A DNA stretch of 64,000 nt. Source: Glaciecola sp964195425 (GTDB lineage Bacteria > Pseudomonadota > Gammaproteobacteria > Enterobacterales > Alteromonadaceae). The position numbers and the translations under genes are program-made. Each line of letters opens with the position of its first letter. Within the stretch, counting starts at the first letter, position 1. The notes under the pieces are model-generated. The model was not told the DNA's origin. It searched no databases and was given only the letters and a program-made list of their open reading frames with translations. Location: positions 124,001 through 188,000 of the forward strand of contig CAXMOM010000031.1 in the NCBI GenBank assembly GCA_964195425.1. The letters are read 5' to 3'. Positions 10,239-19,472 of this stretch are shown in pieces.

Positions 10239-12128
10239 CTAAAGCTCTGATGGTTTCATGTTCTTGTGGCGTGTAGACCTTGTCTTGCGTGACAATGTAA
10301 TACCAAGCTGAAGTACCTTCTCTTTCAAATCAAATGACAAATATTGAAGCGCGCTTATCGCGTTTGCAAATTCCTCAATTGCGTCTTGTCCATTAACTTT
10401 AATCGATAGTTGTTTAGTATTTAAAATACCGCCTGACTTCGCCAGGATATTATCGTATTCACGAGGCTGACAAAACTCATATTGAATCATTAATACACTT
10501 ATCAATGATTCAATATGAGTTTGCACAGACTTAATTGTGTGGTACTTCACTTGTTTTTTGTCGGCGGTTTCAAACTCAGTATTTAAGTACTTTGCAACAA
10601 TATTAGCAATTGACCATTCAAACAAGCTTAAGTGCTTGTCGGCGAATACCAAGTATTGCATTTGTTGCAACATTGCTTCGTATCTTTGCCTAGGTACTTG
10701 ACGTAAGTGTGGCAGGGCAATTTCAAGTAGTGGTAATCTATATTGAACAGGTAGGGCGTTTACTTCTGCCCTTATAGAACTTGTTTTGAGATAAAGACTA
10801 CCCGGTAAATGCGCTAACAAATATTCAAGCTGGCGTTCAGCGACGCTAAGATGAGTAGATTCATTCAGCAGTAGAGCATACACATATGCTTGAGCGCCCG
10901 TTGTAGTGCGCACGGCTTGTACTAACTTTGGTGGCATACTTGCCAAATAAGCGCTGGCTATGTCAATTTGTGACTGCTCTAATTTGCCCACACTGTTGGT
11001 CAATTCTGCCGCTGTTTTTGTATTTAATGGGTCTTTTACGCCGTTCTTGGACGTTTTTTTTGCCAATTGACTAATGTTGGCCGCGTTAGTATCTAGTGCT
11101 GTATTGTTCATTGCTTTGGTATGTTCGAAGGTACCGGCCCAGCTAGGCTCAAGTTGCTTTATCCGTTTTGGTAAGGAGGGATGAGTTGAAAATAAAGAGC
11201 TAAACTTATTGCTTAGTGTATTTGAGAAAAACGCATGGCTCATGCTCTGCGCCTCTGTCGTTTCAAGTTTAGAGCCAAAAGAGTAACCGCCAATTTTTTT
11301 CAATGCATTGGCTATACCTAAATTGTTTCGCGTAAATTGTACTGCTGAGGCGTCAGCTAAATATTCACGTTGCCGTGAAACAGAGGCTTTTATCGCGTTA
11401 CCGAAAAAAGTGCCGCCGTAGCCAATAATGACCAAACCTATTCCTAAGAATACTGCTTGATTGCCTTTGTTAGACTGACTATTACCGCCAGACATCCGCA
11501 TAATATAATAGCCAAGTAAGCCAATAAGCAAAATGCCATGCAATATACCTATTAAGCGCATGTTTAATCGCATATCACCATGAATAATATGGCTAAATTC
11601 ATGTGCAACAACGCCCTGTAACTCTTCTCGGTTAAAGCAGTCTAACGCACCTTGCGTTACCCCAATTATGGCGTCATCAATAGTGAACCCTGCTGCAAAG
11701 GCGTTAATCGCGGGCTCTTATCGAAGCACATAAACGGAAGGGACTGGAGTGCCTGAAGCGATGGCCATTTCTTCAACCACATTGAGTAATACTTTGTATT
11801 ACAGATTGTCGGTAGAGTGATTAATTAGGCTACCGCCTAATGATTTTGCAACAACTTTGCCACCGCCAGATAGCGTCGAAATTTTGTATAAACTAGCGAC
11901 AAATATGAAAATTAGTACAACGATACTAATTGCCGTAAATACTTTCCAGTGGAATTGGTCAACAATATATTGCAGGGTAATTGCTTGCCCATCGAGTCCG
12001 AAATAGCCAAAAACGCCCATCACTAATAAATTGGTAAGCACAATTAGTGACAAAACGGCTACGCCAAATAGAAACACTAGGGTTTTAGTTTGGTTTCGTG
12101 CTTTGGCTTGTGATTCGAAAAAATTCAT
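10239..12128 (-). pseudogene. M48 family metalloprotease broken by two in-frame stops
   Basis: The frame from the ATG at 12128 to 10239 is unshifted over about 630 codons but has TAA at 11799-11801 and again at 11718-11720. The N terminus has two membrane segments (VLFLFGVAVLSLIVLTNLLV-like, then AISIVVLIFIFVASLY). After the second stop the frame gives EPAINAFAAGF and the zinc-binding HEFSH motif (VVAHEFSHIIHGD), then further membrane helices and the third-ligand region REYLADASAV. This is the HtpX-related M48 protease usually encoded next to lemA, as here. Without readthrough, the 444-residue downstream product starting at 11573 would lack the HExxH helix and be inactive. Context and both stops suggest recent inactivation. 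Confidence 0.88.
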
Positions 12129-12171
12129 TATGACAAATAAGCGCTCTGGTTAAGTGCTGCCCTTTTTATAA

Positions 12172-12768
12172 CTAAAAGGACACTTTAGGTGCAGCTTGAA
12201 TAGCAGCACTATCGGCAAACTCTAGTAAAGATGCATCTTTAGCATGCCCAAACATACCGGCAAACACGTTTTGCGGAAAACTTTGTTTGTAGGTGTTATA
12301 GGCTAATATTTGGTCGTTATAAGCTTGACGCGCAAAACCGACTTTGTTCTCGGTAGAGCTCAGCTCTTCAGATACTTGCATCATATTCTGATTAGCTTTT
12401 AAATCTGGGTAGGCTTCTATTACCACGTTCAGTTTGCCCATTGCCGAACCCAGCATTGCTTCTGCACCCATTAATTATTGCATAAGGCTTGCGTTGCCCG
12501 GTGCGCTCGATGATTTTGAGAGGCCCTGCTGAGCCTGATTTCGTGCAGCAATTACGTTCTCAAGAGTCTCTTTTTCATGACTCATATAGGCTTTGGCTGT
12601 TTCCACCAAGTTAGGGATAAGATCGTAACGGCGTTTAAGTTGAACTTCTATTTGCGCAAACGCATTCTTAAATTGATTTTTAAGTGCAACGAGTCGGTTA
12701 TAAATGCTAACGATAAATAGCAACACAATAACAACAATAACTATGACAACAATTGTACTAATGTCCAT
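12172..12768 (-). pseudogene. lemA: LemA family protein broken by one in-frame stop
   Basis: The ATG at 12768 begins a LemA-type protein: a single N-terminal membrane segment (ISTIVVIVIVVIVLLFIVSIYN), then the signature IYNRLVALKNQFKNAFAQI and LKRRYDLIPNLVETAKAY. A TAA at 12475-12477 interrupts the frame between NASLMQ and LMGAEAMLG; the rest (AYPDLKAN, SSTENKVGFARQAYND, FPQNVFAGMFG) continues in the same frame to 12172. The intact family member is about 190-200 residues, which matches 198 codons here. The M48 protease gene starts 43 bases downstream, the usual partner. The damage is a single base change, so this is either a fresh pseudogene or a sequence error. Confidence 0.9.
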
Positions 12769-13043
12769 ATAAGCTTCTTGTATCAAACAATGAATAAGTA
12801 GTACGAAGAATAAACGCTTAACTGAGAAGACACAACAAGGCTCGCCACTTAGATAGTTATTAAAGCTGAGTGTATGGTGTGTAGCAAGGGCGTAGGTAAT
12901 TACTCCGCGTGTAGCTGATATAATTGGCATGCATACTGAGCAATACTATTTATGTAATTTAGTTACAAAAATACAACATTAATTAGCTTGTTTTTTATAC
13001 GATACCCTATATTATGTACTTTTAGTACTAAAAGGAGAGGCGC

Positions 13044-13352
13044 ATGAGCTTCAAGAAACAATATCTAAAAACTAAACCAGTTTGCAAAGTCACGTTTAAG
13101 TTGTCAACAGATGAGGCAAAAAATGCCGATAAAGTACAAATAGTGGGCGATTTCAATGACTGGGATGTTACAACAACGCCAATGAAGAAATTGAAAAACG
13201 GGTCCTTTTCATCTACCGTTGTTTTGCCAAAAGACGCTGACTATCAGTTTCGCTATTTATTAAACGATGATCAATGGGAAAATGATTGGAACGCTGACGC
13301 CTACATCACTTCTCCTGTGTCATTTGACGAGAATTCGGTGCTAACCGTTTAG
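13044..13352 (+). CDS. glycogen-binding (CBM48/E-set) domain protein
   Basis: A 102-residue cytoplasmic protein almost entirely made of one early-set immunoglobulin-like domain of the CBM48/AMPK-beta type. The hallmark is VQIVGDFNDWD at residues about 34-44, followed by MKKLKNGSFSSTVVLP and YQFRYLLNDDQWENDWNAD, the pattern of isoamylase N-terminal domains. No catalytic domain is attached. Stand-alone proteins of this kind are common in marine gammaproteobacteria and are presumed to bind alpha-glucans or partner proteins, but their role is not established. A strong ribosome site (AGGAGAGG) sits seven bases before the ATG, and an intrinsic terminator follows at 13472. Confidence 0.9.
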   Translation: MSFKKQYLKTKPVCKVTFKLSTDEAKNADKVQIVGDFNDWDVTTTPMKKLKNGSFSSTVVLPKDADYQFRYLLNDDQWENDWNADAYITSPVSFDENSVLTV

Positions 13353-13471
13353 AAGTTGATGATGAAAACACGTGTCATTTAAATGCACGGTTGGTATTGT
13401 TGGCTGTAACAGCTGCTTATTAATCCAGTACTGTCTCACGGCAAACAAAAATAGCTCAAATTAAATATTAA

Positions 13472-13505
13472 AAAGGCGAAATACATTATGTGTTTCGCTT
13501 TTTTG
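13472..13505 (+). terminator. intrinsic terminator after the CBM48-domain gene
   Basis: A hairpin pairing AAGGCGAAATACA with TGTGTTTCGCTT (with wobble pairs), followed by TTTTTT. It lies about 120 bases after the stop of the CBM48-domain gene. Confidence 0.8.
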
Positions 13506-13685
13506 TTTGCCTAGCGAAGCCGCCAAACCAGTATCTGTGAATCGACATTAGCGGCATACTTACCTATATCTTCCGTCAGTTCGAAAATCGAAATGCCAAT
13601 AAAGTTCCTACATGCTGAATAAACCAAGTATATGTAGTATTTTTTCTATAATCTATGATAGCCGTTTGTGAATTTAGGACTAATT

Positions 13686-14762
13686 ATGGAAAGTATCCCA
13701 GTTATTGTAGGTTTTGTGTTCATCGCTTTTGGATGCTTTATGCTTTATGACACTTATACTTTTGGTAAAGTAGCAAAACAGATAACTGGGAAACTTAAAG
13801 GGTATGAACATTACATATCAAATAAAGAATTTGATTCTACAAAAATGTATACACCTGTTATCGAGTTTCGTTATCGAGGTGATGAGTACTGTTTTAAATG
13901 CACAATGTCTAGTAGCAGCATGTTCTATGATATTGGTGAGTCAGTTCCTGTGTTACTTAAAGATAATAATCCTCATAATGCCCGATTAAAAACAAACCTA
14001 CCTTATTGCTTAGGTGGTATTTTTGCTTTCTTAGGATTTGTCGTTTTAGCTGTTGGTCTTGCAAACTTTCATTTTGATCAAGTTACCTTAACTATCTCAG
14101 CCATCATTTTATTGGTAATAACTTATCAGGCGGTTCAATTTAAACAAAAGTTAGAAGACAAGAACATTCATAGCTTTAGAGATTTAGTTGACTATAAAAA
14201 GCACACGGCCCATAAAACTGAAAAAAAAGCTTCTAGAGTAAGTGCAACTGAAAGCTTAGTTGTTGACCATAAAGTTAAAACAATTAATAAGCATAATTAT
14301 CAACCCTCTGCCAATTTTATAGAAACACAAGAACAGTTTACGAAGCAACCAAAAGTACCGGTTTGGTTATCTTATCTATCTGTATGTATAGGTTTAGGAC
14401 TTTGTATTGGAGGAAGTTATTGGACAATACAAAGGGCAGACTTTCTCAATAGTACTGACCAATCCATTGGTCAGGTTATTGATATGGAATCTTCTACATC
14501 AGATGGTTCAACGGTTTATTATTCTATTTTTGAATATCGATTCCCAGTAACCGGAGAAAATATCCAGTTTAGAGATAAGGTAGGAAGTAGTCACCCAAGT
14601 TGGAAAATAGGGGACCAAATTACGGTTTTTTATGATCCTAATGATAAAAAAAATGTTTTGATAGATGATGGTTGGCTTAACTGGTTTGGGCCTGGTTTAT
14701 TGTTAGTAATTGGTGTTGTTTTTTTATTGATAGGATATTTTATGGTTAAAAAGCAAAAATAA
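13686..14762 (+). CDS. membrane protein with two DUF3592 domains
   Basis: About 358 residues from the ATG at 13686, chosen because AGGA lies seven bases before it; a GTG six codons earlier is less likely. The protein repeats one layout twice: a membrane helix, a beta-rich soluble segment, then another helix. Each soluble segment has the DUF3592 pattern, with YTPVIEFRYRGDEYCFKCT then IGESVPVLLKDNNPHNARL in the first copy, and YYSIFEYRFPVTGENIQF then IGDQITVFYDPNDKKNVLID in the second. A charged linker (about residues 165-230) joins the halves. The family has no known function. Codon use looks more AT-rich than the neighbours. Confidence 0.85.
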   Translation: MESIPVIVGFVFIAFGCFMLYDTYTFGKVAKQITGKLKGYEHYISNKEFDSTKMYTPVIEFRYRGDEYCFKCTMSSSSMFYDIGESVPVLLKDNNPHNARLKTNLPYCLGGIFAFLGFVVLAVGLANFHFDQVTLTISAIILLVITYQAVQFKQKLEDKNIHSFRDLVDYKKHTAHKTEKKASRVSATESLVVDHKVKTINKHNYQPSANFIETQEQFTKQPKVPVWLSYLSVCIGLGLCIGGSYWTIQRADFLNSTDQSIGQVIDMESSTSDGSTVYYSIFEYRFPVTGENIQFRDKVGSSHPSWKIGDQITVFYDPNDKKNVLIDDGWLNWFGPGLLLVIGVVFLLIGYFMVKKQK

Positions 14763-14950
14763 AAGCGAGCATAAAATTAGCGCTTACCTAAATGTTACCA
14801 AATGGATATTGCTATACATCAATAATAATGTTCTATATTTTTACTTGGCTTGCGTTGTCGCGTCTAGGTGTAAACAGAAAAAAAAATATATACAACTTAA
14901 GCGCTATGTTATAAAGATCTATATCTCAATTGATAAAAAGGAAAACAAAC

Positions 14951-15406
14951 ATGAATACTAGTTCTATCAAAGCAGTTGCCGTCGTGGCGATGTGCATGCT
15001 AAGTGGATTCGCCTCAGCAAAGGTAACATACTATTACGATGGAAAGAGGTTCCTACCCCACGAACCAGACATTAGAATTATTGTTGAAATCGACTTGGAT
15101 AGTGTGTTACCGAAAGGGTTATTAGATAAAGACGTAACAAATCTAAATGGATTCAAATTAGAGATGTGTGGCCGATCAGGTTGCGACCCCAAGCCGATCG
15201 CCGAAGCCATAGTTAGGGTAAGCACTAATCAAAGAAGTGAAATTATCACTTGGTCAATTTCAGGCAGAATTCCAATGTATTCTGAACGTATGGGAACCAT
15301 CAAAATGGATGATCTGCCTGTCAAAGATTACCTAAGTAAAACAGGAAAGGATACTGTTGTGTTAACGGATGCTCCCGGAAGTTGGTCCTATGTGCGGCAG
15401 CCCTAA
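14951..15406 (+). CDS. hypothetical secreted protein
   Basis: A protein of about 151 residues with a clear signal peptide (MNTSSIKAVAVVAMCMLSGF, cleavage expected after FASA). The ATG at 14951 is preceded by AAGGAAA. The mature part starts KVTYYYDGKRFLP and contains two cysteines in EMCGRSGCDP, which could form a disulfide in the periplasm. No family is recognised. The neighbour downstream is another small secreted protein of unknown function. Confidence 0.65.
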   Translation: MNTSSIKAVAVVAMCMLSGFASAKVTYYYDGKRFLPHEPDIRIIVEIDLDSVLPKGLLDKDVTNLNGFKLEMCGRSGCDPKPIAEAIVRVSTNQRSEIITWSISGRIPMYSERMGTIKMDDLPVKDYLSKTGKDTVVLTDAPGSWSYVRQP

Positions 15407-15571
15407 CACCCTAGCGTTGTTCTTTACAGTGACTGTGACGACTCCTAAGCAAAATTCAGGTGAGACTTTCTTGACCATCAAGTAGAAGTTTCTGGGAAGC
15501 TGAGCGAGTCGTCAATCAATAGATTTGTGTTAGAATTGCTCGAAGTATATAAAAATAATAAAGAAATACAT

Positions 15572-15931
15572 ATGAGAGTTATATTTTTACTATTGTCACT
15601 GCTAGTGAATGTAAATGTTGATGCTGATGCATCTGGGAAGACCGAACTTCGTGATCTAATTGGAAAAGTCGCGTCATGTCACAGTGCAATAAAACTTTGT
15701 AAGGGCCCTAAAGTTATGGCCTGTGATGGAATGCTTCGCAGCCCTAGTTATAATGCTTTTGTCACAAGGTATAACAAGGTTAATGATTTAACGGATAAAG
15801 AAGTCAATGAAACTGGTGGCACTCAAGGTTTACAAGATTTAATTGAGGATGTTATGTTGATGAAGAAGCGGCATTTTGAGACGGTTAAGATAATAACGCA
15901 AGAAAAGCAAGGGATTAAGTGTAAAATTTAA
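15572..15931 (+). CDS. hypothetical small secreted protein
   Basis: About 119 residues from the ATG at 15572 (MRVIFLLLSLLVNVNVDADA), which forms a signal peptide; an upstream ATG at 15527 would bury the signal behind 15 polar residues and is less likely. The mature part is helical and charged with four cysteines (ASCHSAIKLCKG, MACDGML and the final IKCKI), suggesting disulfides. No homologous family is recognised. It may be co-transcribed with the secreted protein upstream, though a 165-base gap separates them. Confidence 0.6.
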   Translation: MRVIFLLLSLLVNVNVDADASGKTELRDLIGKVASCHSAIKLCKGPKVMACDGMLRSPSYNAFVTRYNKVNDLTDKEVNETGGTQGLQDLIEDVMLMKKRHFETVKIITQEKQGIKCKI

Positions 15932-16261
15932 TCAAAACGAGCAGAGGTAATAATTAAGAATGATTTTATGGCGATACTTCTAGAATAAGCATTGTCCGTC
16001 ATGAGTTATCCGTTACCCATTATGAGTAGTGAAGGGTTAAATTAGTGTCACTGCACCCGTCTTCGCTTGTTTATTTGATAATCCAGCTCACCTCACAATA
16101 TGCGTGGATATGGCGCGATGAATGATGCTCATTATGCTACTCAACTCACTGGGATATCTTGCCAGTAGTAGTCTCAACGCTAAAGCCAGACTCAGCACCC
16201 ACTGGCAAATTGGGTATTCCCTAAGTATGTCATCTACGAAAAGCGAAGACCGCAAAGCGCT
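15932..16261. other. intergenic region, 330 bases
   Basis: Lies between converging genes. No coding frame, repeat or hairpin terminator with a T tract was recognised. Confidence 0.4.
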
Positions 16262-17326
16262 TTAGTCAGTAATTTTAAGTACGTCAAAACCTTTTATGCT
16301 CGAACTAGTGAGATGATTTTGGAATGTTTTGACAAAATCATAGTCAATGACCTTCTTCTTCAAAGAAGAGGCGTTGCGATAGTAGAGTCGTCCATTGTCC
16401 CAAATGGCTATGCCTTGGTGAGAAATGTTGAGATTTGTACCTATGTAGCGTTTGAGATTCCAATTTGGTCTCACTATATTAATGATCGATCCGTGAGGGA
16501 TTGCATTTAACACTTCTGTCGACAGTTTCGAATGGCCGATTTTAAAAGCCAGTTCAACGGCTTTAATCTCTTTTTTTATTGCAGCACGAGTTTCCTCGTT
16601 ATCTTCAGGGCTTCCCGTGAGCTTCGCCTTGAGCGCTGCCACACTTTCGTCGTGAAGTCTTTGCTCAAAGGCAGGCACGGGCTGGGGTATAAAAAGGGTG
16701 TCGAGGTGGATGTAGGGAATCGTGGCTTCAGTGGGTTGGACGTGAATGGCTTCGCTTAAAAAGCTGTCGAGCTCCTGTTGGTGAAGTTTTTCATACCAAG
16801 CCACTTTGTTGATTGTGGTCGTCGCCCAGTGAGGCTCGCTCACTAGGTTGGTTATATTTTCAATGAAACCGGCCGTCTTGTTATTTGGAATCCAATCGAG
16901 TGAAGAGAAGTGATTTCTGGTGACATAAGAAACCTTGCCATTTCGATAACGAATGGCATCAATAATTTGTTCAAAGTCAGAGAAATCTTCGGCAAGTGAT
17001 AGAGCCATGATGGTCTCTACGTATGTGGTGCAATCAAATAGGTCAAAGCGATAAAGAGGGTCACTATCGTATCCGTTGGGATCGCCGTCACCAAGTGGCC
17101 CGTCTGCGTAGGGTGTTTCAAGAAATTCTTTGCTAAAAAAAGCGACTCGTTCGCTTTGGTTTAAGTCCTGGGCTTGGTATATGAGTCTCTCGATAGTGTC
17201 TTCGGTCTGGGCGAACTGATGGTCGGAGTTAGCATTTTGGAGATGGGAGATCGGTAGCTGGGGCTGGGAGCTGTCGCAGCCAAGGGCGAATAAGCTAAGT
17301 AATATTAAATATTTGACGTACGCCAT
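16262..17326 (-). CDS. DUF1460 lipoprotein, amidase-like
   Basis: A 354-residue protein with an N-terminal lipoprotein-like signal (YLILLSLFALGC; the lipobox is slightly atypical). The mature domain matches DUF1460, an NlpC/P60-related cysteine peptidase fold: FLETPYADGPLG, then FDLFDCTTYVETIMAL with the likely nucleophile cysteine, then IRYRNGKVSYVTRNHF with the likely histidine, and a late SHQGIAIW segment. Related structures act on cell-wall peptides (N-acetylmuramoyl-L-alanine amidase type), so a periplasmic or outer-membrane-anchored peptidoglycan role is probable. About 100 residues of insertion separate the catalytic parts. It is a single gene, with no operon partner. Confidence 0.82.
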   Translation of the reverse strand: MAYVKYLILLSLFALGCDSSQPQLPISHLQNANSDHQFAQTEDTIERLIYQAQDLNQSERVAFFSKEFLETPYADGPLGDGDPNGYDSDPLYRFDLFDCTTYVETIMALSLAEDFSDFEQIIDAIRYRNGKVSYVTRNHFSSLDWIPNNKTAGFIENITNLVSEPHWATTTINKVAWYEKLHQQELDSFLSEAIHVQPTEATIPYIHLDTLFIPQPVPAFEQRLHDESVAALKAKLTGSPEDNEETRAAIKKEIKAVELAFKIGHSKLSTEVLNAIPHGSIINIVRPNWNLKRYIGTNLNISHQGIAIWDNGRLYYRNASSLKKKVIDYDFVKTFQNHLTSSSIKGFDVLKITD

Positions 17327-17490
17327 TCCGATGGCTCCTTGAAAGAATAAGCCCGGATTCTATCACGGGATGTATAAAAAATTAAACAATAAAACTGAAA
17401 CGAGCTCATTGTTGGAGGGCTTTCTTTGCGCGCTAATTTTACATGCTATTAATCAAACTTTTCCTTCACTAATCGCTGTTCAGCTTCCGC

Positions 17491-17934
17491 TCAACTTTCT
17501 TCGCCAATATCCTCATTCCATAGCGCTGGGTTCAGGCGAATAAAGTCTTTCATCATTTGTATGCAAGTCTCGTCATTAAGTACATCAACCTCGACGCCTT
17601 TTTCTCTCAAGCGTTCTTCTTCTCCCATAAAGGTTTGATTTTCGCCAACCACGACTTTGGGTATCTCATACAACATTATTGCACCGCTGCACATGCAGCA
17701 AGGTGACAAAGTTGTGTAGATAGTAGCCTGACGATAAACGCTGGCCGCTTGTCTGCCCGCATTTTCAAATGCATCCATTTCGCCATGTAAAATAGGGCTG
17801 CCAGACTGCACTCTACGATTATGGCCTCTGCCGATAATTTTATTGTTATAAACAATGACTGAGCCTATCGGTATACCGCCCTCACAAAGGCTTTTTTGAG
17901 CCTCTTCAATGGCAACTTTCATAAAAATATCCAT
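17491..17934 (-). CDS. cytosine deaminase, yeast FCY1-like type
   Basis: A 147-residue zinc deaminase of the CDA fold. The zinc ligands are in HGEMDAFENAGR (His, with the catalytic Glu) and SPCCMCSGAIMLYEIP (two Cys). The HGE form, the GAIMLYEIPKVVVGEN stretch and the C-terminal KDFIRLNPALWNEDIGE resemble the fungal cytosine deaminase FCY1 more than bacterial TadA or guanine deaminase. FCY1-type enzymes convert cytosine to uracil and also act on 5-fluorocytosine and creatinine-like compounds in some relatives. Substrate is therefore likely cytosine, but this is inferred from motif similarity. It is encoded alone, facing away from msrBA. Confidence 0.85.
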   Translation of the reverse strand: MDIFMKVAIEEAQKSLCEGGIPIGSVIVYNNKIIGRGHNRRVQSGSPILHGEMDAFENAGRQAASVYRQATIYTTLSPCCMCSGAIMLYEIPKVVVGENQTFMGEEERLREKGVEVDVLNDETCIQMMKDFIRLNPALWNEDIGEES

Positions 17935-18096
17935 ACATACTCCTGATAAATATAAGGGTTAAAACTTACATGTGTATGTAAATAAAGATTGTAATTGCTT
18001 TGTTTACTTTTTTAAACGTTTCTTGGCGTACAGCTTGACCCAAAGTATCGCGTAGATTAGCCTAGATTAATCGATAATTTATCGGAGCAAGTAAAA

Positions 18097-18264
18097 TTGA
18101 TTCGTATCAGCTTATTGCTATGTCTTCTATGCACCTATTTATTGGCACTTTCCAGGCCAACTGATATTACCTTTGTCGCTATAGATGACGATTTCCCATT
18201 TGCCCAATTACTAAAAAGCAACAAACTTGCGCCAATTTATAAACGTTATGTTGTTTCTCACTAA
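18097..18264 (+). CDS. possible small secreted peptide or gene remnant
   Basis: A 55-codon frame beginning with TTG at 18097, preceded by GGAG about ten bases upstream. It encodes a hydrophobic start (IRISLLLCLLCTYLLALS) like a signal peptide, then PTDITFVAIDDDFPFAQLL. The beginning resembles the N terminus of a periplasmic solute-binding protein, cut short after 50 residues, so it may be a remnant rather than a functional peptide. Confidence 0.25.
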   Translation: MIRISLLLCLLCTYLLALSRPTDITFVAIDDDFPFAQLLKSNKLAPIYKRYVVSH

Positions 18265-18453
18265 CTATGTGAAAATGTTTTGCTCTGTGTTTAAGAGCGT
18301 AAATTAAAGATTAAGATATGAAACTGCAGCCAATCATTATATTTTCGTAATGTGGAGCTACTAACATTAGCGTTATATATGAAATATAATGGACAATAGT
18401 TGGGTCTATTGTGTACCTGCAAATATAACGTCTGTTCCAGTAAAGAGGAAACC

Positions 18454-18900
18454 ATGAACAAATATCAGAAATCTAAAGAAGTAATCTCGTCCTTATCTTC
18501 GGAGCAGTTCAGAGTGACGCAAGAGAATGGCACAGAGCGTCCCGGTACTGGTGAGCTGTTGCATAATGCCTCGGTGGGTATTTATGTTGATATAGTTTCA
18601 GGGGAACCCTTGTTTGCATCGTCTACCAAGTATGATTCAGGCTGCGGATGGCCAAGTTTTACGAAAGCGATAGACGCGGTTAATGTAAATGAAATTACTG
18701 ATTCGTCCCTTGGAATGGTGCGCACAGAAGTACGCTCTACCCATGGTGATAGTCACTTAGGCCACGTGTTTCCTGATGGACCTGCAGATCAAGGTGGCCT
18801 GCGCTACTGTATTAATTCAGCTTCGTTACGTTTTGTGGCCAAGGATGAAATGGCAAATGAAGGATATGAAGCTTATTTAGACCAAGTTGAGGAATTATAG
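18454..18900 (+). CDS. msrB: peptide-methionine (R)-S-oxide reductase
   Basis: Reduces methionine-R-sulfoxide in proteins. The ATG at 18454 follows AGAGGAAACC and gives 148 residues, the usual length. Motifs are KYDSGCGWPSF, SHLGHVFPDGP and the catalytic cysteine in RYCINSASL. The structural zinc site is missing: the usual CxxC pairs are replaced (EPLFASS where CGxxLF is common, and RSTHGDSHLGHVF where RCGNCDAHLGHVF is common). Such zinc-free forms are known in the family. The gene ends two bases before msrA, so both reductases are translated from one transcript. Confidence 0.95.
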   Translation: MNKYQKSKEVISSLSSEQFRVTQENGTERPGTGELLHNASVGIYVDIVSGEPLFASSTKYDSGCGWPSFTKAIDAVNVNEITDSSLGMVRTEVRSTHGDSHLGHVFPDGPADQGGLRYCINSASLRFVAKDEMANEGYEAYLDQVEEL

Positions 18901-18902
18901 TA

Positions 18903-19400
18903 ATGGCAAATGAACGAGCAGTGTTAGCGGGTGGATGTTTTTGGGGCATGCAGGATCTTATTCGTAAGCGCCCGGGCATAATTTCGACACGCGTAGGTTA
19001 CACCGGTGGTGAAGTGCCAAATGCTACCTATCGGAATCATGGTACTCACGCGGAAGGTATTGAAATTGAGTTTGATAATGAAGTGACTAGCTATCGGAAA
19101 ATTTTGGAGTTCTTCTTTCAGATACATGATCCGAGCACTGAAAATAGACAAGGAAACGACCTTGGTGTTTCTTATCGCTCAGCTATTTATTTTGTGTCTG
19201 AGGAACAAAAAGCGGAAGCCTTGAGAACGATCGCCGACGTAGATGCCTCCGACTTATGGCCAGGTAAAGTAGTTACCGAAGTAGAACCGGTGGGAGATTT
19301 TTGGGATGCTGAGCCAGAGCATCAAGATTATTTGGAAACCCGTCCAAATGGTTATACCTGCCACTTTGAAAGACCAAACTGGACACTTCCTAGTCGCTAG
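18903..19400 (+). CDS. msrA: peptide-methionine (S)-S-oxide reductase
   Basis: Reduces methionine-S-sulfoxide, complementing MsrB. It has 165 residues with the active-site cysteine in AGGCFWGMQD near residue 12, then TRVGYTGGEVPNATY and VSYRSAIYFVSEEQ. The catalytic glutamate region HAEGIEIEFD is present. No C-terminal resolving cysteine is seen apart from one in YTCHFERP, which may serve. The protein lacks a signal peptide and is cytoplasmic. It follows msrB by two bases, and a shared intrinsic terminator lies downstream. Confidence 0.95.
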   Translation: MANERAVLAGGCFWGMQDLIRKRPGIISTRVGYTGGEVPNATYRNHGTHAEGIEIEFDNEVTSYRKILEFFFQIHDPSTENRQGNDLGVSYRSAIYFVSEEQKAEALRTIADVDASDLWPGKVVTEVEPVGDFWDAEPEHQDYLETRPNGYTCHFERPNWTLPSR

Positions 19401-19438
19401 TTGAAAAGTGTTTTAAAATATTATATCGGTAAAACAGA

Positions 19439-19463
19439 AAGCCCCAATGTTGGGGCTTTTTTT
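19439..19463. terminator. bidirectional terminator between msrA and pntB
   Basis: AAGCCCCAA pairs with TTGGGGCTT across a TG loop, followed by seven T on the plus strand and flanked by A residues on the other side. It lies between two converging operons and can serve both. Confidence 0.85.
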
Positions 19464-19472
19464 ATATGCTTA

